This document shows, piece by piece, positions 8,762 through 17,349 of a stretch of 52,958 bases of DNA. The notes beneath the pieces were generated by a model. That model was given only the letters and a program-made list of their open reading frames with translations, was not told the origin of the DNA and made no database searches. Source of the stretch: Archaeoglobus neptunius. Its GTDB lineage: Archaea; Halobacteriota; Archaeoglobi; Archaeoglobales; Archaeoglobaceae. A program made the translations under genes and the position numbers. The first letter of the stretch is position 1, and each line of letters opens with the position of its first letter. The DNA is taken from the NCBI RefSeq assembly GCF_016757965.1, contig NZ_JAEKIW010000017.1:1-52958 (forward strand), in the 5' to 3' direction.

Positions 8762-9505
8762 TCACAGCCTCTTATCCAGTATCAGGCTCAGCAGCTTTGA
8801 ATCCATGCTTGTATCTTCGGGATTCATCAGCTTGTGAAGTCTGTAAAGTTCCAGGATAATGTCCTCGAATCCATCGTTCAGTGCTATGAGCTCCGCAACC
8901 TTCGTCACAAAATCCCTTGATTCTTCAGAGATATATCCTGCAGACTCGAAGATCTCGAGCATCAGTCGCAGCGAATCCACAGTGTACTTCTCAAGCATCC
9001 CCTTAACCCACTGCATGAGATTGAACAGTGTAACAATGTCATATTTTGTGAATACCATCTCCCTTTTCGCAACTGCTTTCTCCCCCAGAGGCTGTGCCTT
9101 TTCTTTAACGCTATATACCTGTTCTGCCACAATATCACCCTCTTCTTCGGGCATCACCTCCACACTTTTATCAAAATCCTCCTCTTCCACAACTCCTTCA
9201 ACCCCCTCATTCTCCTCCTGTTCTGCCTTCTCCTCATGAGGGGGCTCGGGAATTTGAGCAGGAATGACCTGAACCTGCTGTACAGGTGGCTGGTGCATTG
9301 TGGGTAACGCACCTTCTGCAAGGTTCTGGAGATTCTGAAACGGGTTTTCGATGTTGTTCAGTGTCTCTCTCAAATCAAGCAGTAACTTCTTTACAGATCC
9401 CTTAAGAACGTCGAGTTCCTTTTCCAGCTTGTCTATTCTGCTCTCTGGTGTGTCGGCTTCCGCACTTGCAAGAATCTCATCAATCGCTGCCTGATCGACC
9501 TCCAT
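8762..9505 (-). CDS. Archaellum cytoplasmic ring protein ArlD/E (FlaD/FlaE domain)
   Basis: 247 aa. Residues about 18-60 form a coiled coil (ESRIDKLEKELDVLKGS). Residues 75-150 are Pro- and Glu-rich and probably disordered. Residues about 150-247 match the FlaD/E C-terminal accessory domain (YDIVTLFNLMQWVKGMLEKY...ISEESRDFVTKVAELI). In euryarchaea ArlC/D/E form the cytoplasmic ring that receives CheY through CheF and so links chemotaxis to the motor. The window has one such gene and no separate arlC. The ATG follows AGAGGTGATCCC. Its acidic middle resembles the acidic anchored protein at 2784-3419, which could reflect a shared partner. Confidence 0.88.
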   Translation of the reverse strand: MEVDQAAIDEILASAEADTPESRIDKLEKELDVLKGSVKKLLLDLRETLNNIENPFQNLQNLAEGALPTMHQPPVQQVQVIPAQIPEPPHEEKAEQEENEGVEGVVEEEDFDKSVEVMPEEEGDIVAEQVYSVKEKAQPLGEKAVAKREMVFTKYDIVTLFNLMQWVKGMLEKYTVDSLRLMLEIFESAGYISEESRDFVTKVAELIALNDGFEDIILELYRLHKLMNPEDTSMDSKLLSLILDKRL

Positions 9506-9544
9506 GGGATCACCTCTAAAAAATAAAATTAAAAAAATTCGAAA

Positions 9545-10138
9545 CTACCTGATCAGCACCATCACACTGTCGATGCTCGGTGGAGCCTTGAGCTCGATCG
9601 GATAGCTTGCACCTATGGGTGGTTTAACTTCAACCACAAAGTCATCATTGGGGTTGATATTGAAGCTGCTGAGATCAACCTTAACTTCTGCCTTCTCAAA
9701 CTCCTCAAGGTAGTTGTCAGGATTGCTTCCCTGCAGGCTGTAGATCCAGGTCACCTTGTAGTGGCTGGAATCTGCAGTGGTAGTGCTGTACTTGAACTCC
9801 TGATAGCTTCCATCTGCCGGCACGAGAACCGTTATAACAGTTTTGTTCAGATCGATTGGCTGTCCACCGGCAGCAAGCTGCAGTGTGAACGTGACGCTCG
9901 TAAGCTTGTTCTGTGTGGTGTTGCCTGTTGCAACAACACTGCCCACAAGCTCCATGCTGCTCGTGGCCTGCTTGACTCCAGTATGCACAGTCTCCTGACC
10001 CTTCTGGGTTGCGAAGAATCCTGCCCCAAGCAGCACGTAGCTGAACACCGCCGCAACTGTGACGAAGGCTATCAGCACGATTGCCGCCTCAAGGCCCGTG
10101 AAACCCTTCATGTCCTTACCAAATCTCTTCCACACCAT
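9545..10138 (-). CDS. Archaellin (second gene, major filament protein family)
   Basis: 197 aa preprotein from the ATG at 10138 (GAGGTG six bases upstream); ATG and GTG codons three to four positions earlier are also open. A class III signal peptide ends at ...KDMKG, with predicted cleavage before FTGLEAAIVLIAF by the archaellum prepilin peptidase (not in this window). The hydrophobic helix about 13-40 forms the filament core. The remainder is a beta-rich outer domain ending ...VEVKPPIGASYPIELKAPPSIDSVMV. It has two Asn-X-Ser/Thr sequons (NTT, NKT), candidate AglB glycosylation sites, and no cysteine. It is a tandem paralogue of the gene upstream, 10 nt away. Confidence 0.94.
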   Translation of the reverse strand: MVWKRFGKDMKGFTGLEAAIVLIAFVTVAAVFSYVLLGAGFFATQKGQETVHTGVKQATSSMELVGSVVATGNTTQNKLTSVTFTLQLAAGGQPIDLNKTVITVLVPADGSYQEFKYSTTTADSSHYKVTWIYSLQGSNPDNYLEEFEKAEVKVDLSSFNINPNDDFVVEVKPPIGASYPIELKAPPSIDSVMVLIR

Positions 10139-10148
10139 GCGCATCACC

Positions 10149-10787
10149 TCAGATATAGGTTAAGTTTGTGAAGCTTGGTGGCAGAGTCTTGGTTATCGCC
10201 AGCGGTGCACCGATGGGCGGGCGGACTTCAATCGTAACCTGGTCATTCGGATTGAGGGTGCCAATATCGTTGCTCCAGTCCGTCAGGGTAACGTTTATCA
10301 CTATCTTGTACTTTTCATTCGGCTCAACAACGTTGTCACCATCACCAATTGTATTGACATACCACCACGGACAGTTTGCGCCACCCGAACCGGGTGTGCA
10401 TGCAGTTTCATTGTAAAATATCTGCTTGTATCCGCTGCTTGTGGTTATTGCTATTGACGTCTTGTTGAGGTCAACCGGAGATCCACCAGCCGTCTGCGTT
10501 ACGTAGAAGTAAACCTCACCCACCTGTCCATTAGACCCGGTGCTTCCCCCTTTTGCACTGGTACAGTCCAGATAGATGTACTGCCCGTCCAGTGTAAGAC
10601 TGCTTGAAGCCTGTTTTACTCCGGTGTCAACGACCTTCTTTGACTTCTGTGTGGTGTAGAAACCGGCTCCCAGCATGACGTAGCTGAACACCGCTGCTAC
10701 CACAACGAACGCTATCAGCACGATCGCTGCTTCAAGTCCGGTGAAACCCTTTTCGTCACTTCTTATTTTCAAAACTCCTCTCCTCAT
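10149..10787 (-). CDS. Archaellin (first gene of archaellum operon)
   Basis: 212 aa preprotein. The ATG at 10787 follows GGGGTGAT. The class III signal ends at ...RSDEKG, with cleavage before FTGLEAAIVLIAFVVVAAVF, nearly identical to the second archaellin. The outer domain differs: it carries three cysteines (LDCTS, ETACTPG, GANCPWW), unusual for an archaellin, and four sequons (NKT, NET, NVT, NLT). It is the promoter-proximal gene, with a TATA box at 10831-10839, and is probably the most highly expressed. The two archaellins share the PPIGA...KxxPPS C-terminal pattern, which indicates duplication followed by divergence of the surface. Confidence 0.94.
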   Translation of the reverse strand: MRRGVLKIRSDEKGFTGLEAAIVLIAFVVVAAVFSYVMLGAGFYTTQKSKKVVDTGVKQASSSLTLDGQYIYLDCTSAKGGSTGSNGQVGEVYFYVTQTAGGSPVDLNKTSIAITTSSGYKQIFYNETACTPGSGGANCPWWYVNTIGDGDNVVEPNEKYKIVINVTLTDWSNDIGTLNPNDQVTIEVRPPIGAPLAITKTLPPSFTNLTYI

Positions 10788-10830
10788 GCCATCACCCCAC
10801 ACTTCCTCAAAATTTCCTGATAGATAGACA

Positions 10831-10839
10831 ATATTTAAA
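10831..10839 (-). promoter_or_regulatory. TATA box of the archaellum operon
   Basis: On the minus strand this reads TTTAAATAT, with purine-rich AAAAAC just upstream resembling a BRE. Transcription would begin about 25 nt downstream (near 10809), leaving about 22 nt of leader that includes the GGGGTGAT site of the first archaellin. No other comparably good promoter is seen down to arlH, so the archaellins through at least arlF should be one transcript. Confidence 0.75.
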
Positions 10840-10854
10840 CGTTTTTCTATATGT

Positions 10855-10896
10855 TGAAATTTCTTTTTTCTAAGTTGAAATTTCCTTTATGAAATT

Positions 10897-10899
<3 letters not shown>
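10855..10899. promoter_or_regulatory. Three-copy TGAAATTTC palindrome array upstream of archaellum promoter
   Basis: TGAAATTTC occurs at 10855-10863, 10876-10884 and, as the perfect 10-bp palindrome TGAAATTTCA, at 10890-10899. The first two are part of an 11-bp direct repeat GTTGAAATTTC spaced exactly 21 bp, two helical turns; the third is 14 bp further on. The array sits 16-60 bp upstream of the TATA box, where archaeal activators bind, and its far copy overlaps the trmY stop codon. It is an operator candidate for an unidentified motility regulator. Confidence 0.6.
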
Positions 10900-11490
<591 letters not shown>

Positions 11491-12060
11491 TCACCCCACC
11501 AGAATGAAATATGCAAGGTAGAGCAGAACCAAGATGCCAGCAACCCTCTTCACCGTTCTGAAATTCGAGACGACAAATCTTTCTCCTGCCTTGAAAATGA
11601 TCGAAATTGTGAGAGACATGCCGAGGCCATATGAGAGCATTACGTACGGGTTTCCCGAAATCAGAGCCTGAGATAGCGCAATACCGGCAAACGGAAGTAT
11701 GCAGGGAAGCCATACAAATGCGAGTAGAAATCCAAAAAGAAAGGATGGAACAGTAGAGAGATTTTTCGAAAATTTCGATGTTAGCCTTGAAACAAGAGAC
11801 GATAATTTCAGTTCAACATCCTCGCTCAACAGAGAAACGGCAAACAGAAGCATGAAAACATAGGCCACAACTCTCAAGCCAGAAACAGCAGAGAATACCA
11901 TTCCTGCCAGTACCATGCTCAGAGTTAAACCAATAACTATAAGAGCTGCATTGAGCGGTTTTCCCCTCGATCCTGCAAAAATAAGCGGGATTATGGGAAG
12001 TACGCACGGTGAGAATACAGACACCACGCCCAAGGCGAAGGCCATTACAAGTTCAAACAT
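11491..12060 (-). CDS. CcdA/DsbD-family thiol-transfer membrane protein
   Basis: 189 aa, about six membrane helices. The two signature redox motifs of the CcdA family are visible: FSPCVLPIIP near residue 19 and WLPCILPF near residue 120, each with one cysteine. Such proteins carry reducing equivalents from cytoplasmic thioredoxin to extracytoplasmic thiol proteins, for example for cytochrome c maturation or disulfide control. No thioredoxin domain is fused and no periplasmic partner lies beside it. It follows the YlbF-like gene by 32 nt and precedes trmY by 3 nt. Confidence 0.85.
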   Translation of the reverse strand: MFELVMAFALGVVSVFSPCVLPIIPLIFAGSRGKPLNAALIVIGLTLSMVLAGMVFSAVSGLRVVAYVFMLLFAVSLLSEDVELKLSSLVSRLTSKFSKNLSTVPSFLFGFLLAFVWLPCILPFAGIALSQALISGNPYVMLSYGLGMSLTISIIFKAGERFVVSNFRTVKRVAGILVLLYLAYFILVG

Positions 12061-12092
12061 AAAAATAGAAAAGGAGGCTGGAATTTAAAACT

Positions 12093-12449
12093 TCAGCGCC
12101 TGTAAACTTCTCCAATGTCAAGCTCGATTTTCTCACTTATCAGATCCACAACTTCCCCGATGACAGCGAGTAACCTGTTATAAGACTCTATAAATCTGAC
12201 AACGCTTTCTCTCGCATTAAGCTTTGACTGCAACTCTGTCAACTCACCCAGCAGATCCTGATCATACTCACCCGAAAGCTGCTTTGTTACAAAATCCTGC
12301 TGTTTCTGCTGAAACTCAACAAGCAGCTCCTGAGCAACTTCATCCTCCTTTAGAAGCTGCTCCATTTCAACAAACTCCTTATACTCTCCAAGCTCTCTTA
12401 TGCTTTCAGCCAGCTCAATTGCCTTGGTTTTCACACCTTCATCCAACAT
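12093..12449 (-). CDS. YlbF/YmcA family (Com_YlbF) small helical protein
   Basis: 118 aa, all-helical. The pattern AIELAESIRELGEYKEFVEMEQLLKED...LLVEFQQKQQ...LQSKLN matches the YlbF domain. Bacterial members form the Y-complex that modulates RNase Y and an iron-sulfur-dependent process; archaeal members are uncharacterised, so only the family is assigned. The C-terminal cysteines of some members are absent. The ATG follows AGGTGATTTGA. It is preceded by an 85-nt AT-rich spacer that may hold a promoter. Confidence 0.78.
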   Translation of the reverse strand: MLDEGVKTKAIELAESIRELGEYKEFVEMEQLLKEDEVAQELLVEFQQKQQDFVTKQLSGEYDQDLLGELTELQSKLNARESVVRFIESYNRLLAVIGEVVDLISEKIELDIGEVYRR

Positions 12450-12534
12450 TCAAATCACCTTTTTTAATTTCCAGCACTCTTTTTCAGGACTATATTAATG
12501 TTTTGCATATTCAGGAAAAAAATCGAAAAACTGG

Positions 12535-13353
12535 CTACTCCAGTAAAATTCTGATAATCGCAATCGTTGATTCTCTGGCAATGTCCGGTACACTGCCACC
12601 TCCAAGGACAACTACGAGTTTATCATTGCAGAGTTCAGCGAGTTTTTTCAGCTTAACCGCCGTTTTCCGGTAATCCTCCACGGTCAGACCCACATCTCCA
12701 TACTCACCGACATGCGTATCATGGCCGAAGTACCAGAATATCAGCTCAGGTTCAAATGTAGCAGCCATATCGCAAAATACATCCACCGCCTCGTGGTAAG
12801 TACGGGAGAAATAGCTCATATCGATCTTCAGCCCATCGTCTGAACGGCAATCACTGCTGCAGATGCAGAAATGCAGGACGTTGAGACCCATAGTTTCCAG
12901 TAGCTGCCTTGTACCATCACCATGGTGAGCGTCGGTATCGATAACCGCAACTTTCACCTCTCCAAATCCATCGTAAAGGTTCTGTATGGCCAGAATTACA
13001 TCGTTGAAGCAGCAGTATCCCCAAAAGTAATCCCTTCCGGCATGATGTCCCCCGGCACCTATGTAGCAGAAGGCGTTCCTCAACCTTCCAGTATAGACCA
13101 TCTCCGCAGCCTTTACAACACCGCCCGCCGAATGCCAGGCAGTGGAGCAAAGAGGGTCGTTCTCCACTTCTCTGACATGCCCATCCGTGTGAACCTTCAG
13201 AACCAGTTTCTCATCAACCCGTGGTGATTCAAAAAGCCTGAAGTTTGGATGCCTGATCTCTTCAAAAGCCCCCGGAAAATCCTTAAGTCTGGTTCCAGCA
13301 GTCAGATAGCTTCTTCTGCTAAAAGAGGGGTGATAAAAAACACCCGTTAGCAT
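12535..13353 (-). CDS. Histone-deacetylase-superfamily (AcuC / acetylpolyamine amidohydrolase-like) protein
   Basis: 272 aa, shorter than the usual 300-380. The zinc-dependent deacetylase core is present: tandem histidines GAGGHHAGRD, DTDAHHGDGTR (zinc ligands Asp and His), GHDTHVGEYGD (third zinc ligand Asp) and the GGGS loop near the C-terminus. Because it begins 6 nt after an AMP-forming acyl-CoA synthetase, an AcuC-like role in deacetylating a lysine of that enzyme is attractive; an acetylpolyamine or archaeal chromatin substrate remains possible. No lysine acetyltransferase is adjacent; the nearest GNAT gene is 35 kb away. Confidence 0.86.
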   Translation of the reverse strand: MLTGVFYHPSFSRRSYLTAGTRLKDFPGAFEEIRHPNFRLFESPRVDEKLVLKVHTDGHVREVENDPLCSTAWHSAGGVVKAAEMVYTGRLRNAFCYIGAGGHHAGRDYFWGYCCFNDVILAIQNLYDGFGEVKVAVIDTDAHHGDGTRQLLETMGLNVLHFCICSSDCRSDDGLKIDMSYFSRTYHEAVDVFCDMAATFEPELIFWYFGHDTHVGEYGDVGLTVEDYRKTAVKLKKLAELCNDKLVVVLGGGSVPDIARESTIAIIRILLE

Positions 13354-13359
13354 AAAAAT

Positions 13360-15120
13360 TTAAGAAGACTTCAGCTCGGGGAAGTCCTCATAGAAGTACT
13401 CGTGCTCGCCTCTCTCCTCCTTCTTCCTCTTTTCCTCTTCGATCTGTCTCAGCTCAATTCTCCTGATTTTACCGCTGATTGTCTTTGGAAGCTCCGGAAC
13501 AAACTCTATAATTCTGGGTATCTTGTATCTTGCCAGAATCTTCTTGCAGTGCTGGAACAGCTCCAGTGCCAGGTCTCTTGATGGCTCATAGCCCGGTGCC
13601 AGTATTACAAAGGCCTTGACAAGCTGATACCTTATCGGATGCGGGCTTCCGACGACAGCAGCCTCTGCTACAGCAGGGTGCTCAATCAAAGCGCTTTCAA
13701 CCTCGAATGGTCCAACACGGTAGTCAGAGGTCTTGATAACATCATCAGCCCTTCCAACGAACCACCAGTATCCTTTCTCATCGAAGAATGCTTTATCTCC
13801 TGTGTAGTAGTACTTGCCAACAAAGACCTTTGCCGTCTTCTCAGGATCGCCCATGTACTCCTTGAACAGCCCGATGGGCCTCCACCTGTCAAGCTTAACG
13901 ACGATGTGTCCAACCTCATTCGGCTTTGTTATCTCATTCCCCTCGTCATCGACAAGGGTTATGTCATACATAAACGTCGGCCTGCCAAAAGACCCGGGAA
14001 TTACCTTTCCACCCTTATACCACGGCGGGTTCCCTATCATCGCAGTGCTTTCGGTCTGCCCGTAGAAGTCTCTGATCTCGGTTTCGGTGTACTTCATCCA
14101 CTGGTCGTAGAGCTCTGGATTGAGCGGTTCCCCGGCACTTACAACATCTCTCAAAGCTGAATAATCGTATTTTCCGATGTCGGCAAACATGAAAAGCCTC
14201 CAGGCTGTCGGTGGTGCGCACAGGGTGTTGACCCTGAACTCTGAGACGGCCTGCAGGTACAGATCTCCATCAAGTCTCGTGTAGTAGAATCCTGTTGCCG
14301 TTGCGCCAACGGTCAGCGGAGGGAAGAACGAACTCCACGCATACTTTGCCCATCCGGGAGCACTCAAGTTGTGATGCACATCTCCCGGCTGAACGTTGAT
14401 TATGCTGGCTGTAATGAGGTGTCCAACCGGATAGGACGTGGCCGTGTGAGCAACTCTCTTCGGCAATCCGGTTGTACCGGAAGTGAAGAAGCTGAAAATC
14501 ACATCATCATATTTCGTTTTCGCAGCCTCAGCATCGGACGACTCCCTGCTCAGTGAGTCGTAACTCTCCCATCCATCCCTGTCGCCGATAACGATCTTTA
14601 CCTTTGGCTCAACTCCAACGTTGTTCAAAGCCTCGTCAATTGACTGTGCAGACTTTTCATCTGCCATCACTGCAACAGGTGGATAAACCTTAAATCTGTA
14701 CTCAAGATCTCTAACAGTCATCGTAGTTGCGGTTGGAACGCCGATAAATCCGCCCTTTACCGTTGCGTAGGTGGCAAACCAGATTTCCGGAAACAGCGGA
14801 ATCATCATGTAGAAGCTGTCTCCCTTATTCACCCCATGTCCTCTCAGGAAGTTAACGATTTTATTCCCCTCAGCCGCAAACTGGCTGTAGGTAAACTCCT
14901 TCTTCTCTCCAGTTTCAATGTTGGACCATATCAGCGCCTTCTGATCTCCTCTTTCCTTTACATGTATTCCCTCAAACACCTCCTCAGCCCAGTTAAAGTA
15001 CTCTGGAAGCTGCATGGTATTCAGCTTATCAAAAAATTGTTTCATCGCATTTTCCTTCGTCTCATCGTCTGGCAATTTTGTGTTCTCTATAAATTCCCTA
15101 TATATATTTTCCAGCCCCAT
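13360..15120 (-). CDS. AMP-forming acyl-CoA synthetase
   Basis: 586 aa from the ATG at 15120; an in-frame GTG at 15153 lies at the expected transcription start, so the ATG with GGTTGGTG ahead is preferred. It activates a carboxylic acid (acetate, propionate or a medium/branched-chain acid) to its CoA thioester through an acyl-AMP. Motifs: P-loop-like FFTSGTTGLPKRV, YGQTES (A5), YYTGDKAFFDEKGY (A7), VGRADDVIKTSDYRVGP (A8) and the C-terminal catalytic lysine in LPKTISGKIRR. The sequence resembles medium-chain ACSM-type synthetases more than classical AcsA; substrate is not determinable here. A TATTTAAG element at 15169-15176 serves as promoter. It shares the divergent control region with the mutase operon. 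Confidence 0.93.
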   Translation of the reverse strand: MGLENIYREFIENTKLPDDETKENAMKQFFDKLNTMQLPEYFNWAEEVFEGIHVKERGDQKALIWSNIETGEKKEFTYSQFAAEGNKIVNFLRGHGVNKGDSFYMMIPLFPEIWFATYATVKGGFIGVPTATTMTVRDLEYRFKVYPPVAVMADEKSAQSIDEALNNVGVEPKVKIVIGDRDGWESYDSLSRESSDAEAAKTKYDDVIFSFFTSGTTGLPKRVAHTATSYPVGHLITASIINVQPGDVHHNLSAPGWAKYAWSSFFPPLTVGATATGFYYTRLDGDLYLQAVSEFRVNTLCAPPTAWRLFMFADIGKYDYSALRDVVSAGEPLNPELYDQWMKYTETEIRDFYGQTESTAMIGNPPWYKGGKVIPGSFGRPTFMYDITLVDDEGNEITKPNEVGHIVVKLDRWRPIGLFKEYMGDPEKTAKVFVGKYYYTGDKAFFDEKGYWWFVGRADDVIKTSDYRVGPFEVESALIEHPAVAEAAVVGSPHPIRYQLVKAFVILAPGYEPSRDLALELFQHCKKILARYKIPRIIEFVPELPKTISGKIRRIELRQIEEEKRKKEERGEHEYFYEDFPELKSS

Positions 15121-15222
15121 AACGACACCAACCTGTACACAACGTTTAATCACTATTGTTTTGCGTGGTATTTAAGAATTTTGAAATGAAATGGATTAAT
15201 GGAAAAGTTTTAAGTCTTTAGA
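15121..15222. promoter_or_regulatory. Divergent promoter region between acyl-CoA synthetase and mutase operons
   Basis: 102 nt. Leftward, the minus-strand TATA (TTAAATA, 15169-15176) would start RNA near 15147. Rightward, TTTTAA at 15208-15213 would start RNA near 15237, almost exactly at the second ATG (15238) of the mutase gene. The short shared space suggests co-regulation of acid activation and mutase-based catabolism by one factor. No clear inverted repeat was found. Confidence 0.55.
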
Positions 15223-16917
15223 ATGAACCAACTATCAATGACGACGATCGATGAAAAGAGGAAGGAGTGGGAGGAAAAATGCCTTAAACCATGGCTCCAG
15301 AAGGCCGGACAGAGGGAAGAGAAGTTCGAAACTCTGTCTGGAATTGAGGTAAAAACTGTCTACGATCCTGCGGACATTGAGCATATAGATTTTATCAGGG
15401 ACATTGCCTATCCCGGAGAGTTTCCCTACACCCGCGGAGTGTATCCAAACATGTACAGGGGAAGGTTCTGGACGATGAGACAGTTCTCAGGCTTTGGAAC
15501 TGCTGAAGATACGAACAGAAGATGGAAGATGCTTCTTGAGGAGGGCGAAACAGGTCTGAGTACAGCCTTCGATTTTCCAACACTGATGGGTGTTGACAGT
15601 GATGACCCGCTTGCAGATGGCGAGGTGGGCAAGGTTGGCGTTGCGATTGATACCCTCAAGGACTTCGAAATTCTGTTTGATGGTATCCCTCTGGATCAGG
15701 TTTCGACATCTTTCACAATCAACCCACCTGCAGGAATTATTCTGGCCATGTACGTTGCCATTGCAGAGAAGCAGGGAGTGCCAAAGGAGAAAATAAGAGG
15801 TACGATTCAGAACGACATGCTCAAGGAGTTTCATGCCCAGAACACACTGGTGTTACCACCCGAACCTTCAATAAAGATAATTGTGGATATTTTTGAATGG
15901 GGTATCGAGAACGTCCCCAAATTCAACCTAATAAGCATTTCGGGATACCATATAAGGGAAGCTGGGTCAACAGCGGTACAGGAGCTCGCATTCACGATTG
16001 CAGACGGAATGGCCTACGTTGAGGCAGCAATGGAGAGGGGAATTGATGTGGATCGCCTTGCCCCACAGCTCAGCTTCTTTTTCAACTCGCACAATGACTT
16101 TTTCGAGGAGATCGCAAAGTTCAGGGCGGCAAGAAGAATGTGGGCGAAGATAATGAGGGACGAATACGGAGCGAAGAATCCGAGATCATGGTGGCTGAAG
16201 TTCCACACCCAAACCGCTGGATGTTCGCTTACAGCTCAACAACCACTGAACAACGTTGTAAGGACAACAATACAGGCCATGGCTGCGGTTCTTGGTGGCA
16301 CACAATCCCTTCATACGAACAGCTTTGATGAGGCCTGGGCTTTACCGAGCGAGGAGGCGGTGAGGGTGGCTTTGAGAACTCAGCAGATAATCGCTTACGA
16401 AAGCGGCATTCCAAACGTTGTTGATCCGCTTGCGGGCAGCTACTATGTCGAATGGCTCACGGACAAGATGGAGAGGCTTGCCTGGAAGTACATCGAGGAC
16501 ATAAGAAAAATGGGTGACGGCAGCATGCTAAGAGGAGTGCTAAGAGGAATCGAGAACGGATTTTTCGTGAGGGAGATTTCGGATGCTGCAGCGAGATACC
16601 AGAGAGAAATTGAGGAAGGAAAGAGAGTGGTCGTGGGCGTTAACAAATTCACGATTGATGAAGAGCTCAAAATTCCCATTCTGAAGGTCGATCCGGAAGT
16701 TCAGAGGAGGCAGATTGAAAGATTGAGGAAAGTTAAGGCAGAGAGGGACAATGAAGCAGTCAGGGAGGCCCTTGAGTGGCTGAGAAGTGCCGCAGAGAAT
16801 AATGAGAACGTGATGTTCCCTATAATGGAGGCTGTAAAATCATACGCAACAATTGGAGAAATAATGGGTGTGCTTAAGGACGTGTACGGCACCTACAAGA
16901 AGCCAATAATAATCTGA
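15223..16917 (+). CDS. Methylmalonyl-CoA mutase, large (catalytic barrel) subunit
   Basis: 564 aa. It forms the substrate-binding TIM barrel of a split adenosylcobalamin mutase that interconverts methylmalonyl-CoA and succinyl-CoA. Visible features: FPYTRGVYPNMYRGRFWTMR with Tyr78 at the position of the active-site tyrosine of methylmalonyl-CoA mutase, TIQNDMLKE, SISGYHIREAG with His243 (equivalent to His244), and FHTQTAGCSLTAQQPLNN. The tyrosine supports methylmalonyl- rather than isobutyryl-type specificity, but split mutases are often misassigned. The TATA at 15208-15213 makes a leaderless start at the ATG at 15238 (MTTIDEKRK) plausible instead of 15223. The B12-binding subunit follows 9 nt later. 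Confidence 0.94.
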   Translation: MNQLSMTTIDEKRKEWEEKCLKPWLQKAGQREEKFETLSGIEVKTVYDPADIEHIDFIRDIAYPGEFPYTRGVYPNMYRGRFWTMRQFSGFGTAEDTNRRWKMLLEEGETGLSTAFDFPTLMGVDSDDPLADGEVGKVGVAIDTLKDFEILFDGIPLDQVSTSFTINPPAGIILAMYVAIAEKQGVPKEKIRGTIQNDMLKEFHAQNTLVLPPEPSIKIIVDIFEWGIENVPKFNLISISGYHIREAGSTAVQELAFTIADGMAYVEAAMERGIDVDRLAPQLSFFFNSHNDFFEEIAKFRAARRMWAKIMRDEYGAKNPRSWWLKFHTQTAGCSLTAQQPLNNVVRTTIQAMAAVLGGTQSLHTNSFDEAWALPSEEAVRVALRTQQIIAYESGIPNVVDPLAGSYYVEWLTDKMERLAWKYIEDIRKMGDGSMLRGVLRGIENGFFVREISDAAARYQREIEEGKRVVVGVNKFTIDEELKIPILKVDPEVQRRQIERLRKVKAERDNEAVREALEWLRSAAENNENVMFPIMEAVKSYATIGEIMGVLKDVYGTYKKPIII

Positions 16918-16926
16918 GGTGATTCA

Positions 16927-17349
16927 ATGGAAAAGAAGATCAGGGTTCTGGTTGCGAAGGTAGGGCTTGATGGGCACGACAGGGGGGCGAAGGTTCTGGC
17001 GAGATTTCTGAGGGACTCGGGTTTTGAGGTGATCTACACCGGGCTGCATCGAACCCCTCAAGAGGTTGCGATGGCCGCAGTGGATGAGGACGTTGATGTT
17101 ATCGGGATTAGTCTGCACAGCGGAGCTCACCTCGCCCTGGTGCCCAAGGTTATCAGATACATACGTGAATACGGAGGCAATCCTGACGAGATGCTGATTC
17201 TTGTGGGTGGGGTGATACCAACGGACGACATTGGGGAACTCAAGAAAATGGGTGTTGATGAGGTTTTCATCCCCGGCACCCCCATATCCCAGATTGTTGA
17301 ATTCATAAAAACAGAATTGCCCAAGAAGAGGATGAAAAATGAGAGTTGA
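16927..17349 (+). CDS. Methylmalonyl-CoA mutase, small (B12-binding) subunit
   Basis: 140 aa Rossmann-like cobalamin-binding chain that pairs with the large subunit. The base-off/His-on signature DGHDRGAKV is at residues 15-23 with His17 as the lower cobalt ligand. The second motif (GISLHSGAH) and the glycine-rich [10 protein letters not shown] follow. Length is that of archaeal split mutases. It is preceded by GAGGTGATTCA and overlaps the MeaB gene by 11 nt, so production of subunit and chaperone is coupled. Confidence 0.95.
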   Translation: MEKKIRVLVAKVGLDGHDRGAKVLARFLRDSGFEVIYTGLHRTPQEVAMAAVDEDVDVIGISLHSGAHLALVPKVIRYIREYGGNPDEMLILVGGVIPTDDIGELKKMGVDEVFIPGTPISQIVEFIKTELPKKRMKNES

